DNA of 64,000 nt from Nocardia paucivorans NBRC 100373 (GCF_000308675.1 NZ_BAGE01000031.1:16494-80493); one strand, 5' to 3'; counted from the stretch's first letter, positions 53,431 to 63,046 are shown. Notes: generated from the letters alone by a model not told the origin. A program made the numbers and translations.

Positions 53431-54686
53431 GCGCGTACTCCTCGCCTTTCACGTGACCGGCGGGGCGTCGCGGTGCGCCGCCGACCGGCCGGGCGACGGC
53501 GGGTCGGCTCGGATTCGTCGGCCGTTTCGTCTTCGGCCTCCTCGTCTTCGTCGGTCTCGTCGTGCTCTTCGTCCTCCGGTTCTTCCTCGCCTTCCTCTTC
53601 GTTTTCACCTTCCTCTTCGTCTTCACCTGCCTCTTCGTCTTCTTCCGGTTCCGGTTCTTCGTCCTCCGCCGCCTCGTTCTCCGGCTCCTCCGGCTCTTCA
53701 CCCTCGTCCTCGGCGTTCTCCTGTTCCTTGCGGCGCGCGGTCTCGTCGTCCTCGACCACTTCGCTGTCGCGGATCTCGCCGTGCCAGCCCACGATGTCGT
53801 CGGGATGCAGCACCGCCTCGGACATGGCGTACCGCTGGAAGAGCTTGAGTTCCAGCCGGCACCTGCGGCCGGCCGCCCGCCACATATTGGCGGTTTTCTC
53901 GAAGACCCCCTGCGGGTGGTATTCGAGCACCACGACGATGCGGGTGAGGTTCGGGGTGAGTTCGTGGAAGGTCACCGCGCCGTCGATATAGCCCTTGGCG
54001 CCTTTGGAACGCCAGACGATCCGCTCGAAGGGGATCTGTTCGAGGATGGTGGATTCCCAGGTCCGCCGGGACCAGAACACCTTGCCGGTCCAGCTGAGTT
54101 TCTCGTCCGACACCTGCTCGACCTGCTCGAGCTTCTTCATGAACTTCGGGAATTCCGCGAATCGGGTCCACAGGTCGTAGGCCAGGTCGATCGGAACGCC
54201 GATATCGATGTATTCGACGATATTGGTCAGCTTCAGTTTCTTGCTGCCCGAACCCTTGCCCTTACCACCGGTCAGCGCGTCCTTGACCGAGGCGAACTTG
54301 TCCTTGGCGGTGCGCCCGAGCTTGTCCATTCCCGCGCTCATCACCGCCTGCATCGGCGAGGAACCACCGGCGAGCTTTTCCACACCGGTCAGGGCCGACA
54401 TCAGATTGCCGCCACCGCCTTCGGCGTACTCGTTCAACCGCCCACTGGCCTGCGACACCTTGTCCGACAGCCCGGACACCGCGCGTTCGGCCAGGGTGGT
54501 GGCGAGATTGCGCACCGATTCCTGCAACACCCCCGTGGGGCTCGCTTCGCGTGCTTTCTCTTCGGTCGTGGACCCGGCCCGCCCCGCGGCCTTCGTGGCC
54601 CGTGTCGCGGTGTCGGTCGCCTCGCCCACCGTATCGGCGGCCAGTTTGCCGACTCCGGTGGCCGTATCGCGCAGAGTTTTCGCCAT
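53427..54686 (-). CDS. SRPBCC (START-like) gas vesicle accessory with acidic tail
   Basis: A 419-residue protein. Residues 1-135 are helical and Ala/Gly-rich. Residues 150-290 form an SRPBCC domain ([20 protein letters not shown], then [20 protein letters not shown]). Residues 310-400 are a run of Glu/Asp with few hydrophobic residues, ending in a basic tail. SRPBCC proteins occur in actinobacterial gas vesicle clusters (called gvpZ-like in some annotations) and may bind a lipid or the hydrophobic inner shell. Its stop overlaps gvpA. The function is unknown. Confidence 0.8.
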   Translation of the reverse strand: MAKTLRDTATGVGKLAADTVGEATDTATRATKAAGRAGSTTEEKAREASPTGVLQESVRNLATTLAERAVSGLSDKVSQASGRLNEYAEGGGGNLMSALTGVEKLAGGSSPMQAVMSAGMDKLGRTAKDKFASVKDALTGGKGKGSGSKKLKLTNIVEYIDIGVPIDLAYDLWTRFAEFPKFMKKLEQVEQVSDEKLSWTGKVFWSRRTWESTILEQIPFERIVWRSKGAKGYIDGAVTFHELTPNLTRIVVVLEYHPQGVFEKTANMWRAAGRRCRLELKLFQRYAMSEAVLHPDDIVGWHGEIRDSEVVEDDETARRKEQENAEDEGEEPEEPENEAAEDEEPEPEEDEEAGEDEEEGENEEEGEEEPEDEEHDETDEDEEAEDETADESEPTRRRPAGRRRTATPRRSRERRGVRA

Positions 54687-54690
54687 CGAC

Positions 54691-55293
54691 TCATCCCTTC
54701 GTGCGCCGCACGGGTGCTTCGTCGCCTGCTCGGCGGCGTCGCGGCGACGGCGAGCGCCGCTGTGTGGTCTGCGTCGTCCGAGCCGAGGTGCGGGAGCCGG
54801 TTCCGCTCGCCTTGGTGGTGCTCGTTCGGCGAGCGCGCGCCCGCGTGACGGGCCGCTCGGGCTCTTCCTCTTCGCCCTCTTCGTCGGTCGGGGGCTCGTC
54901 GTGCTCCTCGTCGACCGGTTCCCGTTCCGTATCGCGCGGTTCGCGCTCGTCGGTGTCGGTCTCCTGTTCGGTGTCGCGCTCCGACTTCTGGTCCGCGGAG
55001 GTCGGGGACTGCTGTAATCGGTCGTTCAACGCGTCGATTCGGTTGCTCGCGGCGGTGACGGCGGCGGATCGCACGGCGTCCAGCAGTTCGCCGCGAACGG
55101 TGTCGGTGATCTGGGACAGATCCGCCGAGTCGAGCAGTGATCCCCCACGTTTGAGCAGTTCACCGGGTATTCCGCCCGAAGACCGCCGGGCCATCACCGC
55201 CCCAGCCACAGACATCGCCAACCGCATTTTGCGAGTGCGACCCAGCAGATACCCGAGGCCTACCCCTAGCGCAATTCTTGCTCCACCTTCCAT
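54691..55293 (-). CDS. First gene of the gas vesicle operon, unknown
   Basis: A 200-residue protein of no clear family. Residues 1-35 include a hydrophobic, possibly membrane-associated segment (IALGVGLGYLLGRTRKMRLA, MSVAGAVMA). Residues 40-90 are amphipathic helices. Residues 95-150 are acidic (Glu/Asp) and the final 50 are basic (Arg/Ser/Thr). AAGGAG precedes the ATG. It is four bases from the SRPBCC gene. A scaffold or membrane anchor for vesicle assembly is possible. Confidence 0.7.
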   Translation of the reverse strand: MEGGARIALGVGLGYLLGRTRKMRLAMSVAGAVMARRSSGGIPGELLKRGGSLLDSADLSQITDTVRGELLDAVRSAAVTAASNRIDALNDRLQQSPTSADQKSERDTEQETDTDEREPRDTEREPVDEEHDEPPTDEEGEEEEPERPVTRARARRTSTTKASGTGSRTSARTTQTTQRRSPSPRRRRAGDEAPVRRTKG

Positions 55294-55376
55294 GCTTCAA
55301 CTCCTTGCTCGCCTCCGCCGCCGTCGCGGCGGCGAGGTCGGAGGCGGCGAAGGCACGATTCCCTGAATGTGGGATG

Positions 55377-55394
55377 GACCACAATTCGGTGGTC
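55377..55394. promoter_or_regulatory. Inverted repeat upstream of the gas vesicle operon
   Basis: GACCAC and GTGGTC form a perfect 6-bp inverted repeat around AATTCG, 84 bases upstream of the operon's first start codon and 20 bases after the ATPase stop. It could be an operator of the gas vesicle operon or a weak terminator of the ATPase gene. Confidence 0.4.
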
Positions 55395-55413
55395 TGTCTC
55401 AGCGTATGCCTGG

Positions 55414-58400
55414 TTATCGAATGGGTCGATAGCTGCCACCTGCGAGAAATCGGTCCGGTTCGGGCTGCGGGCTCGTCCGCGGCGATCGATCGCCGGCGGT
55501 TTTGTCCGCGCCACCGGCGGGGGCGTCGGGGACGAGCAGGATATCGGCGCAGGCCTGACCCAGTACGTTTTGGCCGGTGGACCCCAACAGGGCGTATCCG
55601 AGTCGGGACCGGCGCGCGGTGCCGAGGACGATCAGATCCGCGCCGAGATCGGCGGCCGTATCGGTGATCAGTTGCGGTGGCGGACCCGACGCGACGACGG
55701 TGCGCACCGGCGCCGGTTCCAGATCGCGGGTGAGCTGCGCGACCCGGGGCCGAATGGTTTCGCTGTCGCCGGCGTGGAGCAGGATGTGGTCGGCGTCGGG
55801 GGTGAGGTTGGTCCCGGCCCGCGCCGCGTTCGCGGCCGTGGGGGTGGGGTCCACGGCCAAGACGATGGTGCGGTATCCGTCGGTGAGACCGTTCTTCACC
55901 ACCAACACCGGGATGCGGCTGGACCGGGCCAGGGTTTCGGCGGTGCCGCCGAGCAGCGCCCCGCCCGTGCGGTGCCCACCGTGCGCGCCGATGACCAGCA
56001 GGTCCGCGTCCCGGTCGGCGGCTTCGTCGACGATCACGGAGTTGGTGTCGCCCGCCCGGACCACGACGTCCACGGGCACATCTTCGACGTACCGCTCGAC
56101 GTGCGCGCGCAGCCGTGCCGTGGCCTCGGCGTCGGCGCGTGGGTCCGCGTCGCCGGGCAGCGCGTGAACGGCGGTGAGCTCGGCCCGGTGGATGGCGGCC
56201 AGTTCGGCGGCGCGGGCCAGTGCCCGCCCCGCCTCGTCGGAGAGGTCGGTGGCCACGAGTATGCGCGCGGGGGCGGCCGTGCCGAGCGTCGGCATATGCC
56301 GGACGCGGGTCTTCCACTGCCGGTGGGCGCGCAATCGTCGAATGACCGCTTTCTCCGCTTCCGCGATGAGGAACACCGCCGCCCCCACCGCGACCACCTT
56401 GACCCATTCGATCGCCGACAACCCGGAGGACCCGAAAACCGCCTGCATGAAGGGCGCGTAGGTGAACAACAGTTGCAGGGCGACGCAGGCGCCGATCGCG
56501 GCCAGCACATATCTGCTGCCGAAGATGCCTTCCCGGTTCAGCACCGATTCGCTGATATGGCGGCTGTTGACCAGGTAGAACATCTCGGTCACCACAATGG
56601 CGTTCACGGCGATCGTGCGGGCCGTTTCGATCGTGGTGCCCGCTTCCAGCTCCCACAGGAACAGGCCGAGCGCGCCGGTCATCATCAGCGCCGAGACCAA
56701 CGCCACCCGCCAGACGAAGAAACCCGACAGCAGTGATTCGCTCGGCGGCCGGGGCGGGCGGCGCATGACATCGGCCTCGGTGGGTTCGAACGCCAAGGCC
56801 AGACCCAGGGTGCTGACCGTGGCGAGATTGATCCACAACACCTGGGCGGGGGTGAGCGGCAGGGTCAGCGGGAACAGGATCGCCGCGATCACCACCAGCG
56901 CTTCACCACCGTTGGTGGGCAGCATGAACAGAATGAACTTCTTCAGGTTGTCGTAGACCCCGCGCCCTTCCCGCACCGCCGCGGCGATGGTGGCGAAATT
57001 GTCGTCGGCCAACACCATATCGGCGGCTTCCTTGGCGGCCTCGGTGCCGCCGTCGCCCATGGCCACCCCCACATCGGCTCGGGCCAGGGCCGGGGAGTCG
57101 TTGACGCCGTCGCCGGTCATCGCCACGACCTCGCCGTTGTCCTGTAATGCCCGCACCAAGACGAGTTTGTGCTCGGGACTGGTGCGGGCGAAGATCTCGG
57201 TTTCGGCCACGGCGCGACGCAGGGCCGCCGTGTCGTAGGAGTCGATATCGGCGCCGGTGAGAGCCCGCCGGCCGCGGCCGAGCCCCATTTGCGCGCCGAT
57301 TTCGGTGGCGGTGGCGGCGTGGTCGCCGGTGATCATCTTGACGGTGATCCCGGCGCGGTGGCATTCGTGCACGGCTTCGATCGCCTCCGTGCGGGGCGGG
57401 TCGATGATGCCGACGAGCGCGAGCAGCACGAAATCACCGTTGATATCGGAGAGTTCCAGGGCGCCGCCGGCGGCGGGCCGGTCGCGGTAGGCGAGGGCCA
57501 GCACCCGCAGGCCCTGCGCCGCGATCTCGTCCAGACGGTGCCGCCAGCGGTCGGTATCGATGGCGGTCGCGGTATCGCCCTCGAGCTGATACGCGCAGCA
57601 GGCCAGGACCCGTTCGGGGGCGCCTTTGAGATAGATGCGTTCCAGCCCCGGGGTGTCGGCCTCGTGCAGGGTGGCCATGAAACATCGCTCGGATTCGAAG
57701 GGGATCACATCCAACCGCGGCCAGGCCCGGGCGGCGTCGTCGCGGGACAGCCGCGCCTTGGCGCCGAGCACCAGCAGCGCCGCCTCGGTGGGATCGCCCT
57801 CGATCTCCCACATCCCGTCCACCTCGCGCAGTCGGGCGTCATTGCACAGCACCCCCGCGCGCAGGGTCGTCCACAGCGCCGGGTCGGCGTTCGGGTCGAC
57901 CACGGTCCCTTCGTTGTCGGTCAGGTTCCCGACCGGGGCGTATCCCACCCCGCCGACATCGATCGTGCGGCGGGCGGTCACCACCTTCTGCACGGTCATC
58001 TCGTTGCGGGTGAGGGTGCCGGTTTTGTCGGAACAGATCACCGTGACCGAACCGAGGGTCTCCACGGCCGGCAGCCGGCGGATCACGGCATTGCGGCGCG
58101 CCATCCGCTGCACCCCCAGCGACAAGGTCACCGTCATGACCGCCGGCAGCCCTTCGGGGATCGCCGAGGCGGCCAACGCCACCACGAGGGTGAACATCTG
58201 CGACGGTTCCTCTCCCCGCCACAGCACGCCCAGGACGAACGCCACCGCCGCCATCCCGAGGATCACCGCCGCCAGCCACCGACCGAAGCGGCCGATCTGG
58301 CGCAGCAGCGGGGTGGTGGTTTTGCGGACACCGCTCAACAGTTCGTTGATATGCCCCAGTTCGGTGTGGATACCGGTCGCCGTCACCACACCGTCGCCGT

Positions 58401-59043
58401 ACCCGAACACCACTACGGTGCCCGCGTGGGCGGCGCAGCGACGATCGGCCGGTCCGGCCGCCCGATCCACCGATGCGGCGCTTTTGTGCACCGGCATCGA
58501 TTCCCCGGTCAACGCGGCTTCGTCGATGCGCAGGTCGTGGACGTCGATGAGTCGCAGATCCGCCGGCACCCGATCGCCGGAGACGAGGTGAACCACATCC
58601 CCGGGAACCAGTTCCGCGGCCGGTATCTCGACGATCCGTCCGTCGCGGTGCACTCGCGCGCGCGGCGCCAGCACCGCCCGGATCGAGTCGAGCGCGTTTT
58701 CGGCGCGTCCTTCCTGGATGAACCCGAGAACGGCGTTGACCACCACGGCGCCGAGCAGCACGGCGGTATCGATCCAGTGCCCCAGGAAGGCGGTGATGAC
58801 GGCGGCGGCCATCATCACATACAGCAGCACATTGTGGAATTGCCGCAGCAGCCGCCACCACCAGCGGTCCCGGCGGGTGGCCGGTAGCGTGTTCGAGCCG
58901 TATTCGAGTAGCCGCCGCGCCGCTTCCGTCGCGCTGAGCCCGGTGGGGGTGGAGCCGAGCCGTTTCAATGCCGCCGCCGCGTCGATCGCGTGCCAGGCGG
59001 GAGCCATCCCACCCGCTCGGGGACCGGAAAGATCTTGGCTCAT
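55414..59043 (-). CDS. P-type cation ATPase fused to two universal-stress domains
   Basis: A 1209-residue fusion. Residues 1-910 are a P2-type ATPase: TGES actuator loop at 179-182, PEGLP in helix 4 (296-300, typical of Ca2+/Na+-type pumps such as CtpF), phosphorylation site D339-KTGT, and the hinge motif GDGVNDSPAL. Residues 926-1051 and 1057-1175 are two UspA-like domains. The first keeps most of the ATP-binding loop (GAHG...GGT), the second has TARR where GxxG is expected. A pump carrying stress domains in the same chain is unusual. It lies just upstream of the gas vesicle operon. Confidence 0.92.
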   Translation of the reverse strand: MSQDLSGPRAGGMAPAWHAIDAAAALKRLGSTPTGLSATEAARRLLEYGSNTLPATRRDRWWWRLLRQFHNVLLYVMMAAAVITAFLGHWIDTAVLLGAVVVNAVLGFIQEGRAENALDSIRAVLAPRARVHRDGRIVEIPAAELVPGDVVHLVSGDRVPADLRLIDVHDLRIDEAALTGESMPVHKSAASVDRAAGPADRRCAAHAGTVVVFGYGDGVVTATGIHTELGHINELLSGVRKTTTPLLRQIGRFGRWLAAVILGMAAVAFVLGVLWRGEEPSQMFTLVVALAASAIPEGLPAVMTVTLSLGVQRMARRNAVIRRLPAVETLGSVTVICSDKTGTLTRNEMTVQKVVTARRTIDVGGVGYAPVGNLTDNEGTVVDPNADPALWTTLRAGVLCNDARLREVDGMWEIEGDPTEAALLVLGAKARLSRDDAARAWPRLDVIPFESERCFMATLHEADTPGLERIYLKGAPERVLACCAYQLEGDTATAIDTDRWRHRLDEIAAQGLRVLALAYRDRPAAGGALELSDINGDFVLLALVGIIDPPRTEAIEAVHECHRAGITVKMITGDHAATATEIGAQMGLGRGRRALTGADIDSYDTAALRRAVAETEIFARTSPEHKLVLVRALQDNGEVVAMTGDGVNDSPALARADVGVAMGDGGTEAAKEAADMVLADDNFATIAAAVREGRGVYDNLKKFILFMLPTNGGEALVVIAAILFPLTLPLTPAQVLWINLATVSTLGLALAFEPTEADVMRRPPRPPSESLLSGFFVWRVALVSALMMTGALGLFLWELEAGTTIETARTIAVNAIVVTEMFYLVNSRHISESVLNREGIFGSRYVLAAIGACVALQLLFTYAPFMQAVFGSSGLSAIEWVKVVAVGAAVFLIAEAEKAVIRRLRAHRQWKTRVRHMPTLGTAAPARILVATDLSDEAGRALARAAELAAIHRAELTAVHALPGDADPRADAEATARLRAHVERYVEDVPVDVVVRAGDTNSVIVDEAADRDADLLVIGAHGGHRTGGALLGGTAETLARSSRIPVLVVKNGLTDGYRTIVLAVDPTPTAANAARAGTNLTPDADHILLHAGDSETIRPRVAQLTRDLEPAPVRTVVASGPPPQLITDTAADLGADLIVLGTARRSRLGYALLGSTGQNVLGQACADILLVPDAPAGGADKTAGDRSPRTSPQPEPDRFLAGGSYRPIR

Positions 59044-59367
59044 CCCAGCTCACCACCGATCGTTTGTGGAGCTCCGCCGGGCAAGCGTCGACCTCGATGA
59101 ACATCCGCGAGGTCCGCGGTGGGGATATATCGCTGTGTGACCGGAACACATCGAGCGCTCGGCCGTCACCGCAAGCCGGCCCGGACACAACGGGTCAGCC
59201 TGTGCCGTGTGCGTTGCCACGGCATATGGCCTGGTAGTTCCCAGTGTTCCACTTTCGGCCGGATCCGCAAATGAGGGTTGACACCCATTCCATTCGGCCG
59301 CTTGCGGGTGTAGAGGGCGAAGCCGGCGGGGACGGACTCTTCGGCGTGTGCCGGGTCGCCGCAAAGG
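59044..59367. other. Intergenic stretch upstream of the P-type ATPase
   Basis: About 320 bases between the NUDIX and ATPase genes, both on the minus strand. No coding frame is convincing. A TTGACA occurs on the plus strand at 59278 but without a matching -10. I looked for a dormancy-regulon (DosR-type) box and found none that fits. Confidence 0.45.
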
Positions 59368-60066
59368 TCAGTGATGGGTCCAACCGGGTTGCCGGAAATG
59401 CGCGACCCGGGCCTGTTCGGGGGCGCGACCGAGGAGAACGATTTCGCGGAACTGCCACAGCAGCGCCCCGGTGGGTGCGTGAATGGTCATCCTCGGCCCC
59501 AGCCGCATCTGGAGCAGACCGGATTCGTCGCTTTCGGCGGTATCGGCGCGGGGCGAGCCGTGCTCGAGCGCGTCCACCGGGTGAACCCAGTGTGGGGTGT
59601 CGTCGGCGGCGAGCCGGGCGAGGTCCACGAAATGAACCGAATGCACCTCGCCGGGGTCGGGTCGCAGACCGGTGATGTCGGCCAGGGTGACCACGAGGGG
59701 GGTGATGGCGAATCCGGAGGCGGCGGGGAAGTCGTCGAGGACGCCGAGGACGTCTTCGGGGTGGGCGCGCAAACCGAGTTCTTCGTGCAGTTCCCGTATC
59801 GCGGCCCGTTCGGCGGTTTCGCCGTCCTCCAGCCGCCCACCGGGCAACGCCCACTGACCGGCGTTGCGGCCTCGATAGGCGCGTTTGATGACGATCACCG
59901 ATAGCGGTCCGTCGGTTTTCCCGACCACACCCAACACCACCGCCGCGCGGCGCAGGCCCGCGGTGTCGTCGACCGCGATCCGGGGGAAACCCGCCAACCG
60001 GGCGCTCGCGAGGGCGCGGAAGTCGGTGATGCCGTGGGGGATGCGCGGCGCGGGGATGGTGCCCAT
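59368..60066 (-). CDS. NUDIX hydrolase
   Basis: A 232-residue NUDIX enzyme. The complete NUDIX box is GRLEDGETAERAAIRELHEE followed by LGL, with the REL and EE metal ligands in place. The family hydrolyses nucleoside diphosphates linked to other groups; the N-terminal extension of about 55 residues and the SVIVIKRAYRGRNAGQWALP approach suggest a coenzyme A diphosphatase-like enzyme, though the UPF0035 signature is not evident, so other NDP-X substrates are possible. Confidence 0.92.
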   Translation of the reverse strand: MGTIPAPRIPHGITDFRALASARLAGFPRIAVDDTAGLRRAAVVLGVVGKTDGPLSVIVIKRAYRGRNAGQWALPGGRLEDGETAERAAIRELHEELGLRAHPEDVLGVLDDFPAASGFAITPLVVTLADITGLRPDPGEVHSVHFVDLARLAADDTPHWVHPVDALEHGSPRADTAESDESGLLQMRLGPRMTIHAPTGALLWQFREIVLLGRAPEQARVAHFRQPGWTHH

Positions 60067-60188
60067 TACTCGATCTTGCACCGGTGCGGCGGAACACCGT
60101 CGAGGAACGGGGCGGGAAGGACACGCTCGGAATCCGACTTCACTCGTCCGCCCGTGGAATGTCGGTTCGAAACGGTACCTTGGCGCCC

Positions 60189-60935
60189 ATGGGAGCTGCA
60201 CCGAATCTCGACTTCCTGTCGCTGCTGGCCGAATATCAAAGCGAGTTCCTCACCTCGCTCCGTGACGCCGATCCGGAGGCATCGGTGCCCGCGTGCGGGA
60301 ACTGGACGGTGCGCGACCTGGTGGAACATATCGCCTTCGTCCACCACTGGGCGGCGGCGCAGGCCCGGGACGAGAAGGCCTCGCCGTTGGGCGACGGACC
60401 GCTCGATCTGGTGGAGCATTACGCGGCGTGCGCGAGCGAAATCAGGGAAACCCTTCGAGTGCTGGACCCACGACAACCCGCTCGAATTCTGGGCCATCCG
60501 GGCCCGCTGATGGACGGCACGGTGTTGTTCTGGCATCGCCGGCAGGTCCACGAAACCCTCATCCACCTGCACGATCTGCGGGCCTCGATCGTGGGCAAGG
60601 CCGCGCTCGGACTCGCGCATGCCGCGCCGGAGGTGTGGGCGGACGCGGTCGACGAGGTGGTGACGATGTTCCAGCCGCGCCAGGTGAAGATGGGGCGGAT
60701 GGCGCCGTTGCGAATCCCGCTCGGCCTGGTCGCCGCCGATGTGGCGGGCGCACCCGGATGGGTGCTCGGCGGCACGGGCCAAAGCATCGACGAGGTGCGG
60801 TCGCGGGTGTCCGGAAGCGCCGAGGGGCTCGCGCTCCTGTTGTGGGGGCGGTTGACGCTGGAAGAGGCGGGCGTGACGGTGTTGGGGGATCGGGCGGAAG
60901 TGGACGAGGTGTTGAGCGAACCGATCGTGCCGTGA
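60189..60935 (+). CDS. Maleylpyruvate isomerase/mycothiol-type DinB-fold enzyme
   Basis: A 248-residue protein of the TIGR03083 family (DinB N-terminal helical bundle plus a C-terminal SCP2-like region). Family signatures are PACGNWTVRDLVEHIAFVHH near residue 36 and FWHRRQVHETLIHLHDLRA near 118, whose histidines ligate the metal. Such actinobacterial enzymes use mycothiol as a cofactor or conjugate. ATG 60189 begins the mature N-terminus. Its stop codon lies inside the downstream palindrome. Confidence 0.9.
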   Translation: MGAAPNLDFLSLLAEYQSEFLTSLRDADPEASVPACGNWTVRDLVEHIAFVHHWAAAQARDEKASPLGDGPLDLVEHYAACASEIRETLRVLDPRQPARILGHPGPLMDGTVLFWHRRQVHETLIHLHDLRASIVGKAALGLAHAAPEVWADAVDEVVTMFQPRQVKMGRMAPLRIPLGLVAADVAGAPGWVLGGTGQSIDEVRSRVSGSAEGLALLLWGRLTLEEAGVTVLGDRAEVDEVLSEPIVP

Positions 60936-60956
60936 TCGTGGGGCCCCACGATCACG
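60931..60956. terminator. Perfect 26-bp palindrome spanning a stop codon
   Basis: CGTGATCGTGGGG is followed at once by its exact complement CCCCACGATCACG. The TGA of the DinB-fold gene is within the left arm. It lies between convergent genes (the next stop is at 60969), so it is probably a bidirectional terminator. Confidence 0.65.
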
Positions 60957-60968
60957 GGGCCCCACACC

Positions 60969-61730
60969 TCATCGGATGGGGGAGAGCTGTCGGGCGGTGG
61001 CGTTGATCCGGCCCTGGAGTTGCCGCAGGAATTCGTCCGGGGTGGCGGGCACGACGGTCAGCCCCTGACTGTGGTGGTGCAGGAGATAGCGGCCGTCGTC
61101 GGGGTAGTCGAGCCAGATGAAGGCGCGGCCGTCGTTGGTGGGCCGGGAGTCGATGGTGTAGCCCGGGTACACGGTGATCTCACCTGTGCCGACGCGGGGC
61201 CGCCGGAAGAAGCGTTGTAGCTGTTCCTGCGGCGACAACCGGGTGGGGTGGTGCGAGTAGACGGGTGCGTGCAGATCCTCGCGCCGACCCTGGAACGAGG
61301 GATGGGCCCCGGGTTTCATGGCGGGCAGGCGGGCGATCAGGTCCGCGGCCAGTTGGGAAGCGGCGTGGCGGGTGATGATGATGTCGCGACCGTGTTCCCG
61401 GGTGGGGCCCGGCTGTTGCAGAGCGAGGGTGGCGACATTGCCGACGATACCGGCGTGCATCCGCACCACCTGCGACTGTTGCGGACCGTAGAAGCCGTGG
61501 ATCTCCACGCGCAGTTTCGGTTCCAACAACACCGCGATCGCATCGTAGAAGGACTGGTCGAGGACCTGCTGCACCCGTTGGGCGGCAGCGCGGCGCATCC
61601 GCTCGAAATCCTCGGCGCGTTCGCAGAAATCGGGACGGAAGGCGAGCGGATACGGGAGACGGTCGCGGCCGAACGCCTCCAGGGCGACGGTGAACGCGAG
61701 ACCGTCGAGCTGCCAACGATTCTGGTTCAT
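60969..61730 (-). CDS. EspG-family ESX secretion chaperone
   Basis: A 253-residue EspG-like protein. It starts RWQLDGLAFTVALEAFGRDR and has the EspG pattern of a long beta-sheet core (LRVEIHGFYGPQQSQVVRMH) with HGRDIIITRHAASQLAADLI and a C-terminal GRINATARQLSP helix. EspG proteins bind the helical tips of PE-PPE-like substrates and keep them soluble for the ESX machine. ATGA overlap with the upstream gene. No ESX core gene is inside the window; it may lie to the right. Confidence 0.85.
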   Translation of the reverse strand: MNQNRWQLDGLAFTVALEAFGRDRLPYPLAFRPDFCERAEDFERMRRAAAQRVQQVLDQSFYDAIAVLLEPKLRVEIHGFYGPQQSQVVRMHAGIVGNVATLALQQPGPTREHGRDIIITRHAASQLAADLIARLPAMKPGAHPSFQGRREDLHAPVYSHHPTRLSPQEQLQRFFRRPRVGTGEITVYPGYTIDSRPTNDGRAFIWLDYPDDGRYLLHHHSQGLTVVPATPDEFLRQLQGRINATARQLSPIR

Positions 61731-63046
61731 CCGCCGATGACCCCGCCGGGTGGTAGCGCCGGAGGCAGATCGCCGATCAACTCGTTCTCCCGCTCGTACA
61801 CCAGATAGTCGGGGGTCTTGTGCTCGTCGTCGTCCTCACCACGACCACGCGCACCGGGCGCGCCCATACCCGGCATACCGCTCATACCGCGCGTGCCGGT
61901 GGGGGTGCCGGTGCGGGCGGCCTGGAGGCCCTGGTTCGCCAGGCTCGGTTGACCGGTGACGGTGCGGCCGGGAGTCGGGGTCTGCGGGGTGGACCCCGGA
62001 ACGTAGGAGCCCGGTGTGCCGAGGGTGGTGCCCGGGGTGGTGGTGCGGCCGGGGGTGTTCTGGGTGGTGTTCGTGTTGGGGGTCTCGGTGGAACCGGGGG
62101 TGGTGTTCAACGAACTCGGCCGGGTACCGGTGTCGGTGCTGCTCGGCTGGGTTTGCTGGTTCTGCTGTTCCTGGTTCGGGTTCTGCGTGCCCGACGGGAA
62201 GGTGGTGCCGGGGGGAGTGGTCGTGCCAGGGGGAGTGGTGGTGCCGGAAGGGTATCCGGGGCCCGTGTTGTCGCCGGGACCGTCGACCGGATTGTGCGGG
62301 GTGGGCAATACCGGGGTGTGGCCGTCGACCTCGATGACACCCGGCTGATAGATCTGGAGCATCACGTCCTGGGCCGTGGCCTCGGCCTCGTTGGCGCGGT
62401 GCGCATTCGTCTTCAGGACACCGTTGCCCGGGATATGCCCCACGAACTCGTCGAACCCGGAGGTTTCGATCGGCGGGATCACCGACAACTGCGCCTGACC
62501 GAGATAGCCCTGCATGAGGTCGATACCGTTGGCGACCATCTGGAACGACAGCGGCAGCAGTTTCGCCTTCTCGGTGTAATCGATGGTGGCCTGCATGGCG
62601 GCGGTGGCGGTCTGACCGCCCCACTTCTCGGTGAGGATGTTCTCGATTTCCCTACGGAACTCGTCGATGGCGGTGCCGGTGGCTTCCTGCAACCTGCGCC
62701 AACCATCGGCACCGGCGTTGATATCGCTCTCCTTGACCGGCCCCTTGTCGGCGAACTCGCCCTGACCGTTCAACGCTTCCCAGATCTTTGTGTGCGACCA
62801 GGTTTTGAACGCCTCCTGGGGAGCCTGCGCGGGCGCGAATTCCCCCGTGAAACCCTGACTGATGCGGGCCCACTCGGAATTGATGATCTGGCGGTCACCG
62901 GTCCACTGCTGCTCACCGGCCTCACGGGCACGGTTGGCATTCTCCTGGTTCTGGCGGGATTGGCTGTAGTTGTCGACAACGCCTGCGACGCCGCCCACAA
63001 CGGCGGCGATAGCGGCGCCGACGCCCAGAATCGCTGGTAATGGCAT
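61727..63046 (-). CDS. PPE-like ESX protein with Pro/Thr-rich tail
   Basis: A 439-residue protein. Residues 1-25 contain a hydrophobic segment (AILGVGAAIAAVVGGVAGVV). Residues 30-230 are helical with SRQNQENANRAREAGEQQWT and a WXG-like WGGQT turn. Residues 250-390 are a low-complexity Pro/Thr/Gly/Asn linker with repeated TTTPPGT units. The end is acidic (EDDDEHKTPDYLVYERENEL) and resembles the TPDYL tails of nocardial ESX accessory proteins. It is coupled to the neighbours by overlaps (TAATG upstream, ATGA downstream) and probably forms a complex with the EspG-like protein. Confidence 0.75.
   Translation of the reverse strand: MPLPAILGVGAAIAAVVGGVAGVVDNYSQSRQNQENANRAREAGEQQWTGDRQIINSEWARISQGFTGEFAPAQAPQEAFKTWSHTKIWEALNGQGEFADKGPVKESDINAGADGWRRLQEATGTAIDEFRREIENILTEKWGGQTATAAMQATIDYTEKAKLLPLSFQMVANGIDLMQGYLGQAQLSVIPPIETSGFDEFVGHIPGNGVLKTNAHRANEAEATAQDVMLQIYQPGVIEVDGHTPVLPTPHNPVDGPGDNTGPGYPSGTTTPPGTTTPPGTTFPSGTQNPNQEQQNQQTQPSSTDTGTRPSSLNTTPGSTETPNTNTTQNTPGRTTTPGTTLGTPGSYVPGSTPQTPTPGRTVTGQPSLANQGLQAARTGTPTGTRGMSGMPGMGAPGARGRGEDDDEHKTPDYLVYERENELIGDLPPALPPGGVIGG

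Noticed and set aside
59044..59280. Dormancy (DosR-type) box upstream of the P-type ATPase
   Set aside because: The CtpF resemblance and stress domains made this attractive, but no stretch matches the palindromic GGGAC..GTCCC pattern well enough.
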